Assembly (NCBI GenBank): GCA_006386115.1
Contig: VFIW01000152.1
Coordinates: 1 to 64,000, forward strand
Source: Globisporangium splendens
Taxonomy: Eukaryota; Oomycota; Peronosporomycetes; Pythiales; Pythiaceae
Reading direction: 5' to 3'
DNA length: 64,000 nucleotides
The position numbers and the translations under genes were made by a program. The notes below the pieces were generated by a model that was not told the origin of the DNA, did not search any database, and saw nothing but the letters and a program-made list of their open reading frames with translations. This document shows, piece after piece, positions 9,031 through 18,482 of this stretch (within the stretch, counting starts at the first letter, position 1; every line of letters begins with the position of its first letter).

Positions 9031-11442
9031 ATGGAACTACCGCTCCAAGGCCGAGTGTTCACTCGCCTGGCGAACTTCAAAACGTTCCCTGAAGAGGTTC
9101 AAGAAGACACCAAGGCCGTGCAAGCGCTCATCATCCGAAACAAAGACACCGTGTTCCAGAACAACAAAGCGAAGTTCGTCAAGTCCGTGTACAGCGTCAA
9201 GGGTAAGGCGCTGATCGAGTCTATCGTGAAATGGCTCGAAGTGCGTCAGGCAGAGAAAGCCGGTCGATCCGGCCAAACCCCGGGCGCCGCCACGACAATG
9301 CCCACGACTGACGCAACCTCCCAGCATTCACCAGTGGTAGCTCCACTTTCCGGGGAGCAAGGTGCTGGGCACTACCACACTCCAATGACCAGCATGGGTG
9401 CCCACGCGACTGAGAGTCGTTCGCCAGAGGTGACTCCTACCAAGGGATATGGAGCTGGGCAGCAAAACTCTCCGTCGACCAACATGGGCGGTCCAATGGC
9501 TCAGGATCCTTCCTCCCAGGCAGCTTCAACCAACAAGGAACACCATACTCCGTACGGTCTTTCGGCCACAGTGCCTGCTCGTGGCATCTGTGGATCCTTC
9601 CAGCTGGCATACCACTCCCGAGCTGGCCAAATCGCCGATGCCTTGGTCCTCTCAGGCTTCTTGACGCCGTTTGACGACGACATTAAGCACACGCACGTAA
9701 CCCCTCCCAAGCACTTTGTGCACGATAATGCGCTCTTGATCCCAGTCGCCAAGGAAATCTCTCGTCTCCCAATCACTTCCGTGTGGAGTGTGCTCGACGG
9801 CGTGATCTACGCCAGGTACGTCAAGCGCAAATCGGGACTCCTTGGAAAAGGCAAAGACGTGTACGTCGTGCTCAACGAGAAGACGCACCGCGGGTACCTG
9901 TTTGAAAACGACTTGGCGCGCGAATCGATCTCCGAGTTGGACGCAGCAGCTATCGACGTGCAGTTCGACCACAACCCATTCGACTTTGGCGTGCGTGTGG
10001 GGCCAACATCGGGTGACATGACGCACATGAAGCCTGAGCAATTCGACTGCGACACGAAGCACCTACAAGAAGAATTTGTGAACGCGTGGCTCAACATCGG
10101 CGCGCAGTACCGTGAAGCGTACAACGTTGAGATGGAACGCGCGCGCTCCATTTACCAATTCATGGACGTCAACATCTACGGAAACCCAATCTCATTCGAC
10201 AAGTATCGCGGCAAGGTGTTGCTGCTCGTGAACGTTGCTAGCAATAGCAAATTGGCACCTCAGAATTACTCGGAGCTGTCCATGTTGTATCAAAAGTACT
10301 GCGACCAAGGGTTCGAAGTCTTGGCGTTCCCGTGCAACCAGTTTGGAAGTGAAGAACCTGGAACAAACGAACAAATCCTCGAGTATGTCAAGCAGTTCGA
10401 CGCGAACTGCCAGTTCTTCGAGAAAGCGGACGTGAACGGCGCGCATGCCCGACCAGTGTTCACTTACCTCAAAGCAAAGCTGCCAGGCAAATTCGGCAAC
10501 TACATCAAGTGGAACTTCACCAAGTTCCTCGTTGATCGCAATGGCGTGCCATACAAGCGATATGCGCCAACCGACAACCCGCTCTCGTTTGAACACGACA
10601 TCCAGGAGCTGCTGAATGCGCCTGTGGCGGCAGATCAAGGATTGGGTGGACGGTCGGGGTTAGTCCAGGAGTCAGGTTTGACTGCAGGTGCAGCAGCGCA
10701 ACCAATTCCAGAGAAAATGGCCGATCCGTCGGGCTTCGCGGAGGGGGAACATGCTGGTACGCGTGCGCCGAACGTCAACCAAGACCAAGGGCAATCGGGA
10801 ATGACTCGATCACCAGGTTACGGCACAACGAGACAAACCGGCACACCACAAATGAACCAACCAATGAGTCACGGCATGGGACAGCAACCAGGCACTCATG
10901 CGGGACTGCAACCGAACCAGCTTGAAAGCCAGCAAGGTATGCAGCAGCCAATTGACCACAACATGGGCAGCCAAGGAATGACACAACCTTCCGGCTACAG
11001 CGCAAGTGAGCACGCTAGCACACACACGCCACTGCAATCAAATCAGTTCGAAGGGCAACAAGGCATGCCCCAACCAACTGGGTATGGCACGGGCGAGCAC
11101 ATGGACACACACGCTCCACAAGCTGGCAACTACCAAGGAAACCAAGGAATGGCGCAACCATCGGGGTACTCGAAGGGGGAACAGACAGACACAAATGCGC
11201 CATTGCAATCGAACCAGTTTGAAGGTCAACACGGGATGGCGCCACGATCCGGCAACTACCAGCAGGGAGAGCAAGGCATGGCGCATCCATCAGGATACTC
11301 CAAGAGTGAAAACATGGCTACAGGTGCGACGCCGCAGACGAACCAGTTTGAACCGCATCAGGACCCTAACATGGCGAACACGTACACGCACAAGCCAGCC
11401 GGGTATACCGGAACGAACGCGGGCGAGCCACAAGTGCCATAA
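9031..11442 (+). CDS. DEP/PH/GPx-like fusion lacking the peroxidatic Cys, long repeat tail (copy E)
   Basis: The 803-residue protein is the longest paralogue. It has DEP half 1 (about 1-72), a Thr/Ser/Gln/Gly-rich insert (about 73-190), DEP half 2, a PH-like region (about 240-360), a GPx fold (about 370-530) and a low-complexity tail of about 270 residues. At the peroxidatic position the motif reads VASNSKLAP, so Cys is replaced by Ser406. Gln437, Trp494, the FPCNQF cysteine (Cys435) and a third cysteine (Cys460) remain. It is therefore probably a pseudoperoxidase, or uses one of the remaining cysteines differently. The tail holds imperfect repeats of about 30-40 residues with words such as LQSNQFEGQQGM, QPSGYS and THAP. 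It starts MELPLQGRVFTRLANF, matching the family. Confidence 0.86.
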   Translation: MELPLQGRVFTRLANFKTFPEEVQEDTKAVQALIIRNKDTVFQNNKAKFVKSVYSVKGKALIESIVKWLEVRQAEKAGRSGQTPGAATTMPTTDATSQHSPVVAPLSGEQGAGHYHTPMTSMGAHATESRSPEVTPTKGYGAGQQNSPSTNMGGPMAQDPSSQAASTNKEHHTPYGLSATVPARGICGSFQLAYHSRAGQIADALVLSGFLTPFDDDIKHTHVTPPKHFVHDNALLIPVAKEISRLPITSVWSVLDGVIYARYVKRKSGLLGKGKDVYVVLNEKTHRGYLFENDLARESISELDAAAIDVQFDHNPFDFGVRVGPTSGDMTHMKPEQFDCDTKHLQEEFVNAWLNIGAQYREAYNVEMERARSIYQFMDVNIYGNPISFDKYRGKVLLLVNVASNSKLAPQNYSELSMLYQKYCDQGFEVLAFPCNQFGSEEPGTNEQILEYVKQFDANCQFFEKADVNGAHARPVFTYLKAKLPGKFGNYIKWNFTKFLVDRNGVPYKRYAPTDNPLSFEHDIQELLNAPVAADQGLGGRSGLVQESGLTAGAAAQPIPEKMADPSGFAEGEHAGTRAPNVNQDQGQSGMTRSPGYGTTRQTGTPQMNQPMSHGMGQQPGTHAGLQPNQLESQQGMQQPIDHNMGSQGMTQPSGYSASEHASTHTPLQSNQFEGQQGMPQPTGYGTGEHMDTHAPQAGNYQGNQGMAQPSGYSKGEQTDTNAPLQSNQFEGQHGMAPRSGNYQQGEQGMAHPSGYSKSENMATGATPQTNQFEPHQDPNMANTYTHKPAGYTGTNAGEPQVP
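10636..11430 (+). repeat. Tandem degenerate repeat coding for Gln/Gly/Met-rich tail
   Basis: The coding sequence contains imperfect units encoding NQFEGQQGM, QPSGYS, EH-DTHAP and related words. The same units occur in copy D before and after its stop. Unit number differs between paralogues, as expected for slippage or unequal exchange. Confidence 0.7.
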
Positions 11443-11806
11443 GCTGGGACACCAAGACTTCGAAGAAAAAAAACTCGGTATGTTTTCCTTTATATTGCAC
11501 ATTTCGAGTGCAGCCACACGTTTCACGCGATGCACTTCACAGAACTGGTTCTTCATTTCGTAAAAGAAAGAAAAATCGGTTTGTTGAGATTCGTTGGCAA
11601 AGTCTGCTTGTTGAGAGGTGCGGCTGATTTTGCCATATTCAAAGCACCAGAGAGATTCATCAACTAATCTGCCAGTTCTGTCGTAAATGCTGCAAGAAAC
11701 CTTGGAAAGAAGAAAAGAAAATCAAACTGCGACTCTCAACTTTTTTTTCTCGATTCCTTGACTTTATGTCTTCATTTTTAAGTGCGTGGAGCCAACAGGC
11801 GCTTCT

Positions 11807-11862
11807 GATTGGTCGCGAGCGGATCTTTTTGAATCCACTTCAACATGCACCGTCACTCTCGG
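11807..11862 (+). repeat. Promoter-like cassette, second copy
   Basis: GATTGGTCGCGAGCGGATC, then CACTTCAACATGCAC, then CGTCACTCTCGG. It is the partner of the cassette at 8112-8160. No family open frame follows it closely. Confidence 0.55.
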
Positions 11863-12774
11863 GAAGATGGGGGTAGGGCTGGCATTTGCTATTTTTCCCC
11901 CTCAATTGCGTCGCATCCCGATATTAAGTTGAGGAGTCAGCAATGTAAGTACAGTCGACCCTCTGCCAGCCGAACATCGAGGATCTGCATATTCTTTCTG
12001 AAGTGATAGTCATTTTCTATCGGCTTCAAAAGGAAATGGCTCATGGACGGCTGCTTCCAAAGCGTTTTAAAATCTAATGGCTGTGGTATACTCCATATCT
12101 CGTGAATTCATATATGCATTCAACATTCTTCTGTTGGAGGGATGTCTGCAGTTCTGCAGGTTTGTCTGGATCACCTCTTCAACCCACTACTGTAGGATAA
12201 TCAACAGCAGCGCAGACCCAAAGAGATGCTTGCTTTAGCCGTAAACCACATGGTGCCCATGCCTGCAGGTGACGGTGGCGTGGTGGATGCTGCCCGTCCT
12301 GGCGCAATTGGCTTCTTGTAGAAACGCAGAGCGTCCATGAGCTCAAGTGGATGTCCCTACTGTATGCACATAGAAACCCAAAGACACAAAAACATGAGAA
12401 GACAGATGAGCAGACGCGACTTTTGTGAAGGTTTTGTCTCATATCGATGCAAAGAGCGTCAGCCATCATTTCTCAGATCAAACACCTTCATAAAGGAATG
12501 CAGTCGCATAGTTTATACGAGAACTATCCAATGCGGACCACTTCGCGTGTCGTTTGCACTTTGACAAGAGATCTTGTTCTGTACGATACAATACCCTTTC
12601 CAAAGTTATCGTTATACAGCAGTCGCGGTGCGGCACGAGCGCATTTAAAAAAGGGATCTGCTTGATGGGTACGACGACAATGGCCCCATGAGATCGTCAC
12701 GCTCGCCTGCGTTGTATATACACTTTCCCCTTTCTCTCCTCCTTCTCGTTTCTCTTCTCCCCCCTTTCCCTCTC

Positions 12775-12790
12775 GCTCATTCTCGAATTT
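12775..12790 (+). promoter_or_regulatory. Oomycete core promoter, near-exact match
   Basis: GCTCATTCTCGAATTT matches 15 of 16 consensus positions, sits after a long C/T tract, and lies 63 bases before the ATG at 12838. Confidence 0.82.
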
Positions 12791-12837
12791 GCACCCAAGG
12801 CCGCACTTCAACCAAGCTATCTCAAGAAATCTCCACA

Positions 12838-14481
12838 ATGGCGCAAAAGAACCTCGAAGGTCGCGTGTACGCGCGACTGCAGCGCTTTGAAGGGCTCCCC
12901 GAGGACCTGAAGGAGGACACGAAGAAGTTCCAGACGTACCTGACGGAGAACAAGGCTTCAGTGTTCCAGATCCACCACGCCGCGATCGTCAAGCCTGTGT
13001 ACAGCGTCAAGGGCAAGGCGCTGATCGAGTCGGTTGCGCAATGGCTCCACGCGCGTGAAGCTCCAGCGGTTGAAGCTACTGAGGCTGCGCCTGCAGCTGA
13101 GTCGACTGAAGTGACTGAAGCGACTGAAGCTGCGGCTCCTGTCGCTGAAGCTGCCGTCGAAGAAGCACCGGCAGCAGCTACTCAAGAAGAAGGTGCTGCC
13201 ACCACTGAAGAAGCTGCTGCTGCGACCGAGACGCCAGCGCCAGCGTCAGCTGCTGCGACTCCTGTGGTAGCGCCGATTTCCGCGGAGACTCGCGAACGTG
13301 CTCGCCAGATCGCCGAATCACTTGTGCTCTCGGGTTTCTTGACTCCGCACAAGGACGATGAGAAGCACGTCAATGCGCCGCCTCCGGACCACTACGTGCG
13401 CGACAACGACTTGCTCGTGCCAATCGCAAAGGAGGTCACGGAAGTGAAGACGACGTCGGTGTGGAGCGTGCTCGATGGCGCGATCTACGCCAAGCTGTTC
13501 AAGCGCAAGGCGGGCATCCTGGCGCCGTTCACGAACGGCAAGGACGTGTACGTCGTGTTCAACGACAAGACCAAGAAGGCGTACCTCTTCGAGTCGGATC
13601 TGGCGAAGGCTGCGATCGCGGAGTTTGATGGTGAGGCTGTGAAGGTCGAGTTTGACCATGCGTTCTTTGAATTTGGCGTGCGCGTATCGTTGGCCTCGGG
13701 CGACGACAAGGAGAAACCAGAGCTGTTCAATGCCAGCACGAAGCACTTGCAGGAGGAATTCGTGAATGTGTGGCTCAACATTGGTGCGCAGTACCGCGAA
13801 ACGTTCCATGGCGAGATCGAGAACGTCAAGTCGATCTACGAGTTGAAGGACACGGACATTTCTGGCAACGAGATCACGTTTGACAAGTACAAGGGCAAGG
13901 TGCTGTTGGTTGTGAACGTGTCGAGCAACTGTGGCTTGACGCCAACGAGCTACCCAGAGCTCACGGCTTTGGACGAAAAGTACCGTGAACAAGGTCTCGT
14001 GATCTTGGCGTTTCCGAGCAACCAGTTTGGAAGTCAGGAACCTGGCACGAACGAAGAGATTGTGGAGTTTGTCAAGCAGTACAATGCGCAGTACCAGTTC
14101 TTCGAGAAGGCTGACGTGAACGGTGCGCATGCGCGTCCAGTGTTTGCGTACCTCAAGGCGAAGTTGCCAGGTACGTTTGGCAATTACATCAAGTGGAACT
14201 TCACCAAGTTCTTGGTCGACCGCAACGGCCAACCGTACAAGCGCTTTGCCCCGACGGACAAGCCGCTCTCTTTTGAGGACCAGATCCAAGAGCTCCTGAG
14301 CACGCAAGCGGACCCGGAGGTGCTGGAAGAGGAATCGAAGGAGGAGGAAACGCCAGCGGTGACGACCACGCCGGAAGATCCTGCTGCTGCACCAGAGACG
14401 AGCGAGCCAGAAGCCCCCGCTGCCACAAAAACAGAAGCAGAAACGGAAACTCCTGCTGCCGCCCCTGCTGCTGCGCCGTAA
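12838..14481 (+). CDS. DEP/PH-like glutathione peroxidase fusion, one-Cys form with acidic linkers (copy F)
   Basis: The 547-residue protein has DEP half 1 (about 1-76), an Ala/Glu/Thr-rich insert of about 65 residues, DEP half 2 (about 142-185), a PH-like region (about 200-315), GPx (about 330-485) and an acidic Ala/Pro/Glu/Thr tail of about 60 residues. Cys365, Gln396 and Trp453 are kept. FPCNQF has become FPSNQF and the loop cysteine is absent, as in copy B. The GPx-coding part is almost base-for-base the same as copy B, although the N-terminal halves differ. The acidic insert is unlike the Gln/Gly inserts of copies D and E, so linkers evolve independently of domains. The start is set by the initiator at 12775. 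Confidence 0.88.
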   Translation: MAQKNLEGRVYARLQRFEGLPEDLKEDTKKFQTYLTENKASVFQIHHAAIVKPVYSVKGKALIESVAQWLHAREAPAVEATEAAPAAESTEVTEATEAAAPVAEAAVEEAPAAATQEEGAATTEEAAAATETPAPASAAATPVVAPISAETRERARQIAESLVLSGFLTPHKDDEKHVNAPPPDHYVRDNDLLVPIAKEVTEVKTTSVWSVLDGAIYAKLFKRKAGILAPFTNGKDVYVVFNDKTKKAYLFESDLAKAAIAEFDGEAVKVEFDHAFFEFGVRVSLASGDDKEKPELFNASTKHLQEEFVNVWLNIGAQYRETFHGEIENVKSIYELKDTDISGNEITFDKYKGKVLLVVNVSSNCGLTPTSYPELTALDEKYREQGLVILAFPSNQFGSQEPGTNEEIVEFVKQYNAQYQFFEKADVNGAHARPVFAYLKAKLPGTFGNYIKWNFTKFLVDRNGQPYKRFAPTDKPLSFEDQIQELLSTQADPEVLEEESKEEETPAVTTTPEDPAAAPETSEPEAPAATKTEAETETPAAAPAAAP

Positions 14482-15021
14482 ATCTGCCGAATCGAGCGGA
14501 CAAGGCAACCCCGATGATAGCGTTTGAAGCCATTTTCGCAAGCGGTTGCGATTATCCTCTTTTTTTTTCACTACCGGTACTTTTCTGTTTTGCTTTTGAT
14601 TTTGCACAAATTGTTTATAACAAAATCAAGCCATTTTGTTTCGCTTTTCCTTGGCTTCAATCTCTTTAATCAAGGGAGGCGTGTGGGGTTCCCGTCAAAC
14701 GCGTGCCTCGCTCGACTCTCTCTCTCTCTCTCTCTCTCTCTTTTGTGCAAATCGTTAAGATTCGATGCGTGGACCTCAGTTCGCAGCCATATCCTTCCTT
14801 GAGTTCCAACGCAATACGCGGCCAAAACTTGGTTGTTTGCGTTCACTCACACTCTTTCTGCATGATGCTTGTTGCAAGTCAAGTGCACAACGTAAAGTAT
14901 ACTGAGTATAGTATGCTGTAACATGCAAACAGTGGAGTGCAACCTGGCAAAGAAGTAGGTGCAGTATGAAAATTTAATCTGAAAGATGGTAAAATATCTG
15001 CTTCGAATTCGCTGTCATTTT
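14482..15021. other. Intergenic with CT microsatellite
   Basis: No gene is supported. A (CT)n run of about 26 bases lies at 14716-14741. The region separates copy F from the convergent membrane-family copy. Confidence 0.55.
14716..14741. repeat. (CT)n microsatellite
   Basis: About 13 uninterrupted CT units followed by a short T run. Confidence 0.95.
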
Positions 15022-15846
15022 TCAATCGCGTCTTGCTCGCCATTGAAAAAGTCGGCGTTCTTTCAACTGGAATTGGCACATTAAAGCATGCAAGGATGTG
15101 TACTCTAAACGCGCCTGTTGCTCCGTGATATCCTTCAAATCTCCGTAGTACTGGATATTGGACAAACGAGTCATGACAGCAAGGTAGATCGCGCACATGA
15201 ATGGAATGATGGCCTCAATGAACTCAACCACGACCGCTTCTTCAATCTCGTGAAGTTGGTGCAGCACCCCCTTAATCGTCTGCATTTGCTGGAAATCGGC
15301 GAGTAGTTCCTGCTCTACTGCTGGATAGTCGATCTCAGAATGGTCACAGGGAAAGCATTGGCGATAGCTCCGAAGCCGAACCTTGTCTTTCGTTCCGAGT
15401 GAAATAACGACGACCGCGTTGAGAGCGAAGAAAAACGGTACACTTGCGGTTGTGATCACAAATGGAACTGGGAACCTCCAGTACTTTGCGAGCAGCAGAA
15501 TCGATCCCCCGAGCGCGAGAGTGGAGCCGATTACGAGCGCGCTTTTCACCGACTTTGTCAGGGTTACCTCTGGAATTAATAACCCGGCTTGCACAAGCAT
15601 TAGCATGAGGGTAGCAATCGCGTTCACGGAAGCGCGCATCCGGTATACTCCATTTGCACGCCACCCTTCACTCGGATCCTGTAGCGGAACCACTTCAATA
15701 ATGAAGAGGAACGCCAACGCTGGCAGCCCGTTGAAGACGAGTGCAGAGAATACACGCCATCCAGGAGCTGCCTGGCAGTACTCATGGAATGCGAACGGCC
15801 GGTCCACCGGGTACTCGCGCGCTCTGTTGCTGGTAGCTTCTGCCAT
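15022..15846 (-). CDS. Truncated multipass membrane protein of a repeated oomycete family
   Basis: The 274-residue frame has the family's N-terminal features: AFHEYCQ, a first hydrophobic segment, the motif VVPLQDPSEGWRANG, then three more hydrophobic segments and AKYWRFPVPF. It resumes late in the family pattern with EFIEAIIPFMCAIYLAVMTRLSNIQYYGDLKD, so about 150 middle residues seen in the 21-kb copy are missing. After that the ending (about 40 residues) does not match the family. The deletion is in frame. The product could be a short membrane protein, but decay is as likely. Function is unknown; the start is the ATG at 15844-15846. Confidence 0.55.
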   Translation of the reverse strand: MAEATSNRAREYPVDRPFAFHEYCQAAPGWRVFSALVFNGLPALAFLFIIEVVPLQDPSEGWRANGVYRMRASVNAIATLMLMLVQAGLLIPEVTLTKSVKSALVIGSTLALGGSILLLAKYWRFPVPFVITTASVPFFFALNAVVVISLGTKDKVRLRSYRQCFPCDHSEIDYPAVEQELLADFQQMQTIKGVLHQLHEIEEAVVVEFIEAIIPFMCAIYLAVMTRLSNIQYYGDLKDITEQQARLEYTSLHALMCQFQLKERRLFQWRARRD

Positions 15847-16964
15847 GAATTCTGTCCGTATGGTTCCTCCTCCATTTTGTCACGGTAAGCTGGAGACTGT
15901 CGCCCAAAGAGAAAAGTGCGGCGTTGCTTCATCGGATCGTTTACTCTTGACATATTTTCAATGCATTTGGGCCGTCAATAACAGTTTGGACTCCTAATCG
16001 CACTGAATCTTGGCGCTTCGTCGTCAATTATGTGGCTGGTGCTCACTTGCTGTTCATCGAAACCGCAGGCACTAGCGCGCTCCGACAGTGTTGAATTCGT
16101 CATTAGCGCCTGAGTTGTGTCGTCCTTTACAATCTACATGGTACTTCATGTTCAAAGAACACTGTAACACAAAAGCTGTGAGACTGTTGTTGCAAGCAAT
16201 AGCTTCCATCGGCCATGGAACGCATTGAAGCTGAAGACGTTGCTTGGCAGCATTAATGAGAGCGTAGATGCTGCGTCGCGTCGTTCCGCAAGCAATTTTA
16301 CTGCAATCCTATGCTTATGGAGATACAAGCGTCGGATTGCATGTATGGCCTGCCGCACAGTTGTGAACGCCATCCGACAACCGCCTTCAGTTTTTGTGTG
16401 GACGCCCAAGCACTGTCTTTGGAACCAAAGTTTCAAGGAAAGTTAACTGCACTCGCTCTGTCGCCGAATCGAATCTCACAACTCGCCTCACCTAACCCGC
16501 GATTTTTGTTTGAGCACATCGGTTTCTATTGGCTATTAATAAAAGTACTGCAATCCTCTGTTTGTGCAGATGCTGCCACAAGCACCCGATTGCATACACT
16601 GTTCGAGCCACTGCGCCGAATCGCTCCTGTTCGATCAACTTGTGCATCTGAATGTCTATTACCAAGCACGCTGCTTCGCGCTGTTTCGCCACCTGGTAGT
16701 TGTAATCCTGTGTTTATAATGATGCTGGCACAAGCATCGGATTACATGTACGACCTGCCGCATTGTGTAGCTATGAGTACTGTCCGGTATATGTATCGGC
16801 AGTTTCCGCGTGGACATTTGGAAGGTTGGTCCTCAAAGCCAGAGTTTCAAGGAACTCGTCCGCAATTGATGGAGTTGCTTTTGCTCATTTCTCAAAATCC
16901 TGCAAAGGTCCTCAAACAATCAACTACTTACTCTTCTGCGAAAACTCTCTCGCGCTCTAGTACT
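15847..16964. other. Intergenic with a threefold diverged repeat
   Basis: About 1.1 kb upstream of the NmrA-like gene. It has three related segments near 16300, 16548 and 16701 (listed separately). An open frame runs through part of it in phase with the downstream gene, but it has no initiator and no family match, and I do not call it coding. Confidence 0.5.
16300..16854. repeat. Three diverged direct repeats of about 58 bases
   Basis: The segments start at about 16300, 16548 and 16701. Each opens with TG(C/T)AATCCT and has CAAGC followed by (G/A)GATT(G/A)CAT about 35-45 bases on. Copies 1 and 3 stay similar for about 150 bases and both end in AGTTTCAAGGAA. They lie just before the NmrA-like gene. 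Confidence 0.6.
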
Positions 16965-18093
16965 ATGGCTGTCTACACGTCCTTCGCGATGATCGGCGCT
17001 GGCTCGCTTGGCTCCTTCATCACTGCAGAACTTCTCAAGAAGAATGTGTCGGTCAAGGTGCTCACCCGCGACGACTCAAAGGTAAGAGTCGTCCCCTGTC
17101 GAAGCATTTATGCATCTCCGTCGCACGCAACGAGCTGATTCCATCCGTCTTTGACCTGCGTGTTGCAGCCAGAGTGGGACACTGTCAAGAAAAGCGGCGC
17201 CACGATCGTGAAGGTTGATTACTCGGACAAGAAGTCGATGCAAGACGCTCTCACCGGCGTCCAAGTCGTGTACGTACTGTCGCGGTTTTACCGCAAACAG
17301 CACTCTTTCGTTGACTGACTGCTTCTCCGTCGACTGCGCCTCTGACATTAATAACACTCAGCGTCAGCACCGTCTCGTTCTATGGTCTCGGAGCCCAAGT
17401 CGACATGGCGAAGGCCGCGAAGGCTGCGGGTGTCCAGCTATTTGTGCCGGCCGAGTTTGGCGTTGAAGTTTCCGATGGCACGGGCGGCGTGAAGATGGTG
17501 GTAAAAGACGCGCTGAAGGAATTGCAGCTCCCGTTCGTGTTGTTCTACCCTGGGTTCTTCGCCGACCTCTTCCACGTGTAAGTTGATTCAAAGTGTATAT
17601 CACACAGCTACATCTGTAGTCCATCGCGATGTGTATCACGCGTGCTGACTTTGATCTTTGTGTGTTGCTGCATCTCAATTGTCGGCATAGGTTTTTCGGA
17701 TACAAGTATGCGGAAGGTCGCATGACCATCGTGGGCAAGGGTGAGACCGCGTTCAGTGCGACATCTCGCCACGACATCGGCCGCTTCGTCGCGCACGTGC
17801 TCACGACGGTCGCGCCCGCTGAGCTCGCGTGGAGCACCTTTCGCTTCGAAGCCGATCGCTTGACGCTTCACGAAGTCGCTGCTCGCGCTGAGCACAAACT
17901 CGGCACGACCATCGAGATCACGTACCTCGACTTTGACGAGATCAAGAAGAACTACGATACTGATTTCTTCGCGTTCCTGACCACGGTCATCGAAGACGGT
18001 CGCGCTGCGGCCGGGTCGCTCGAGGAAGCTCAGGCCACAGTGGACAAGTACTTTCCCGACTGGAACCCTGCCAAGTTTGACGAGTTCATCTAG
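16965..18093 (+). CDS. NmrA-like NAD(P)-binding oxidoreductase, four exons
   Basis: Exons are 16965-17081, 17169-17269, 17362-17577 and 17691-18093, giving 278 residues. Introns are 87, 92 and 113 nt with GTAAGA, GTACGT and GTAAGT donors and CAG/TAG acceptors; all junctions keep frame. The N-terminus has the dinucleotide-binding glycine motif GAGSLGS after a hydrophobic strand. Later parts (VVVSTVSFYGLGAQ, FVPAEFGVE, FYPGFFAD) fit the NmrA/isoflavone-reductase-like atypical short-chain dehydrogenase group. The family binds NAD(P) and either reduces small molecules or senses redox state; the substrate cannot be told. There is no signal peptide, so it is probably cytosolic. Confidence 0.83.
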
Positions 18094-18482
18094 ACCGTCC
18101 AGCTACCATTGCTGTCGCGGTGAAGATGACATGGCAATGCGTGTTAGTGGTGAGAATCCGTTGATAGTATGGGCTCAGAGAAAGGAAACTCGAGTGTGCT
18201 CGCAGAGATTGAACGCTCCTATTAGCTAGGACCACCGCCCTGCAACTAGAGCGCTTTACTTTTTCTTCTCAATCAAATCAGATCAAACCATTTTGCCTGG
18301 TTGCATTTTGTCCAGATGCTCTCTCTTTTCATCAAAGCACACATTCTGGTTACACAGAATGACGGTATACGTAGCTCCTGTAATCACAAGATTATGCTCG
18401 TCAGGGAGAGGTCACAGTAGGACAAGAAGAGCAGGTCAAGCCACAAAGAGCACCACTTGCTCACACGCACGCCGCCTTGGGG
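18094..18482. other. Intergenic, promoter of the M96-like gene
   Basis: 389 bases with no gene seen. It has initiator-like pyrimidine/AT stretches such as AAACCATTTTGCC near 18285. Confidence 0.45.

Larger units (their letters stand above)
11443..12837. other. Intergenic between copies E and F
   Basis: About 1.4 kb without a supported gene. It holds the second promoter-like cassette at 11807-11862 and the initiator of copy F at 12775. Frames here are short and AT-rich. Confidence 0.5.

Noticed and set aside
16311..16964. In-frame upstream extension of the NmrA-like gene (more than 200 residues)
   Set aside because: The segment overlaps the threefold repeat, has no domain, and the Rossmann start follows directly after the ATG at 16965.
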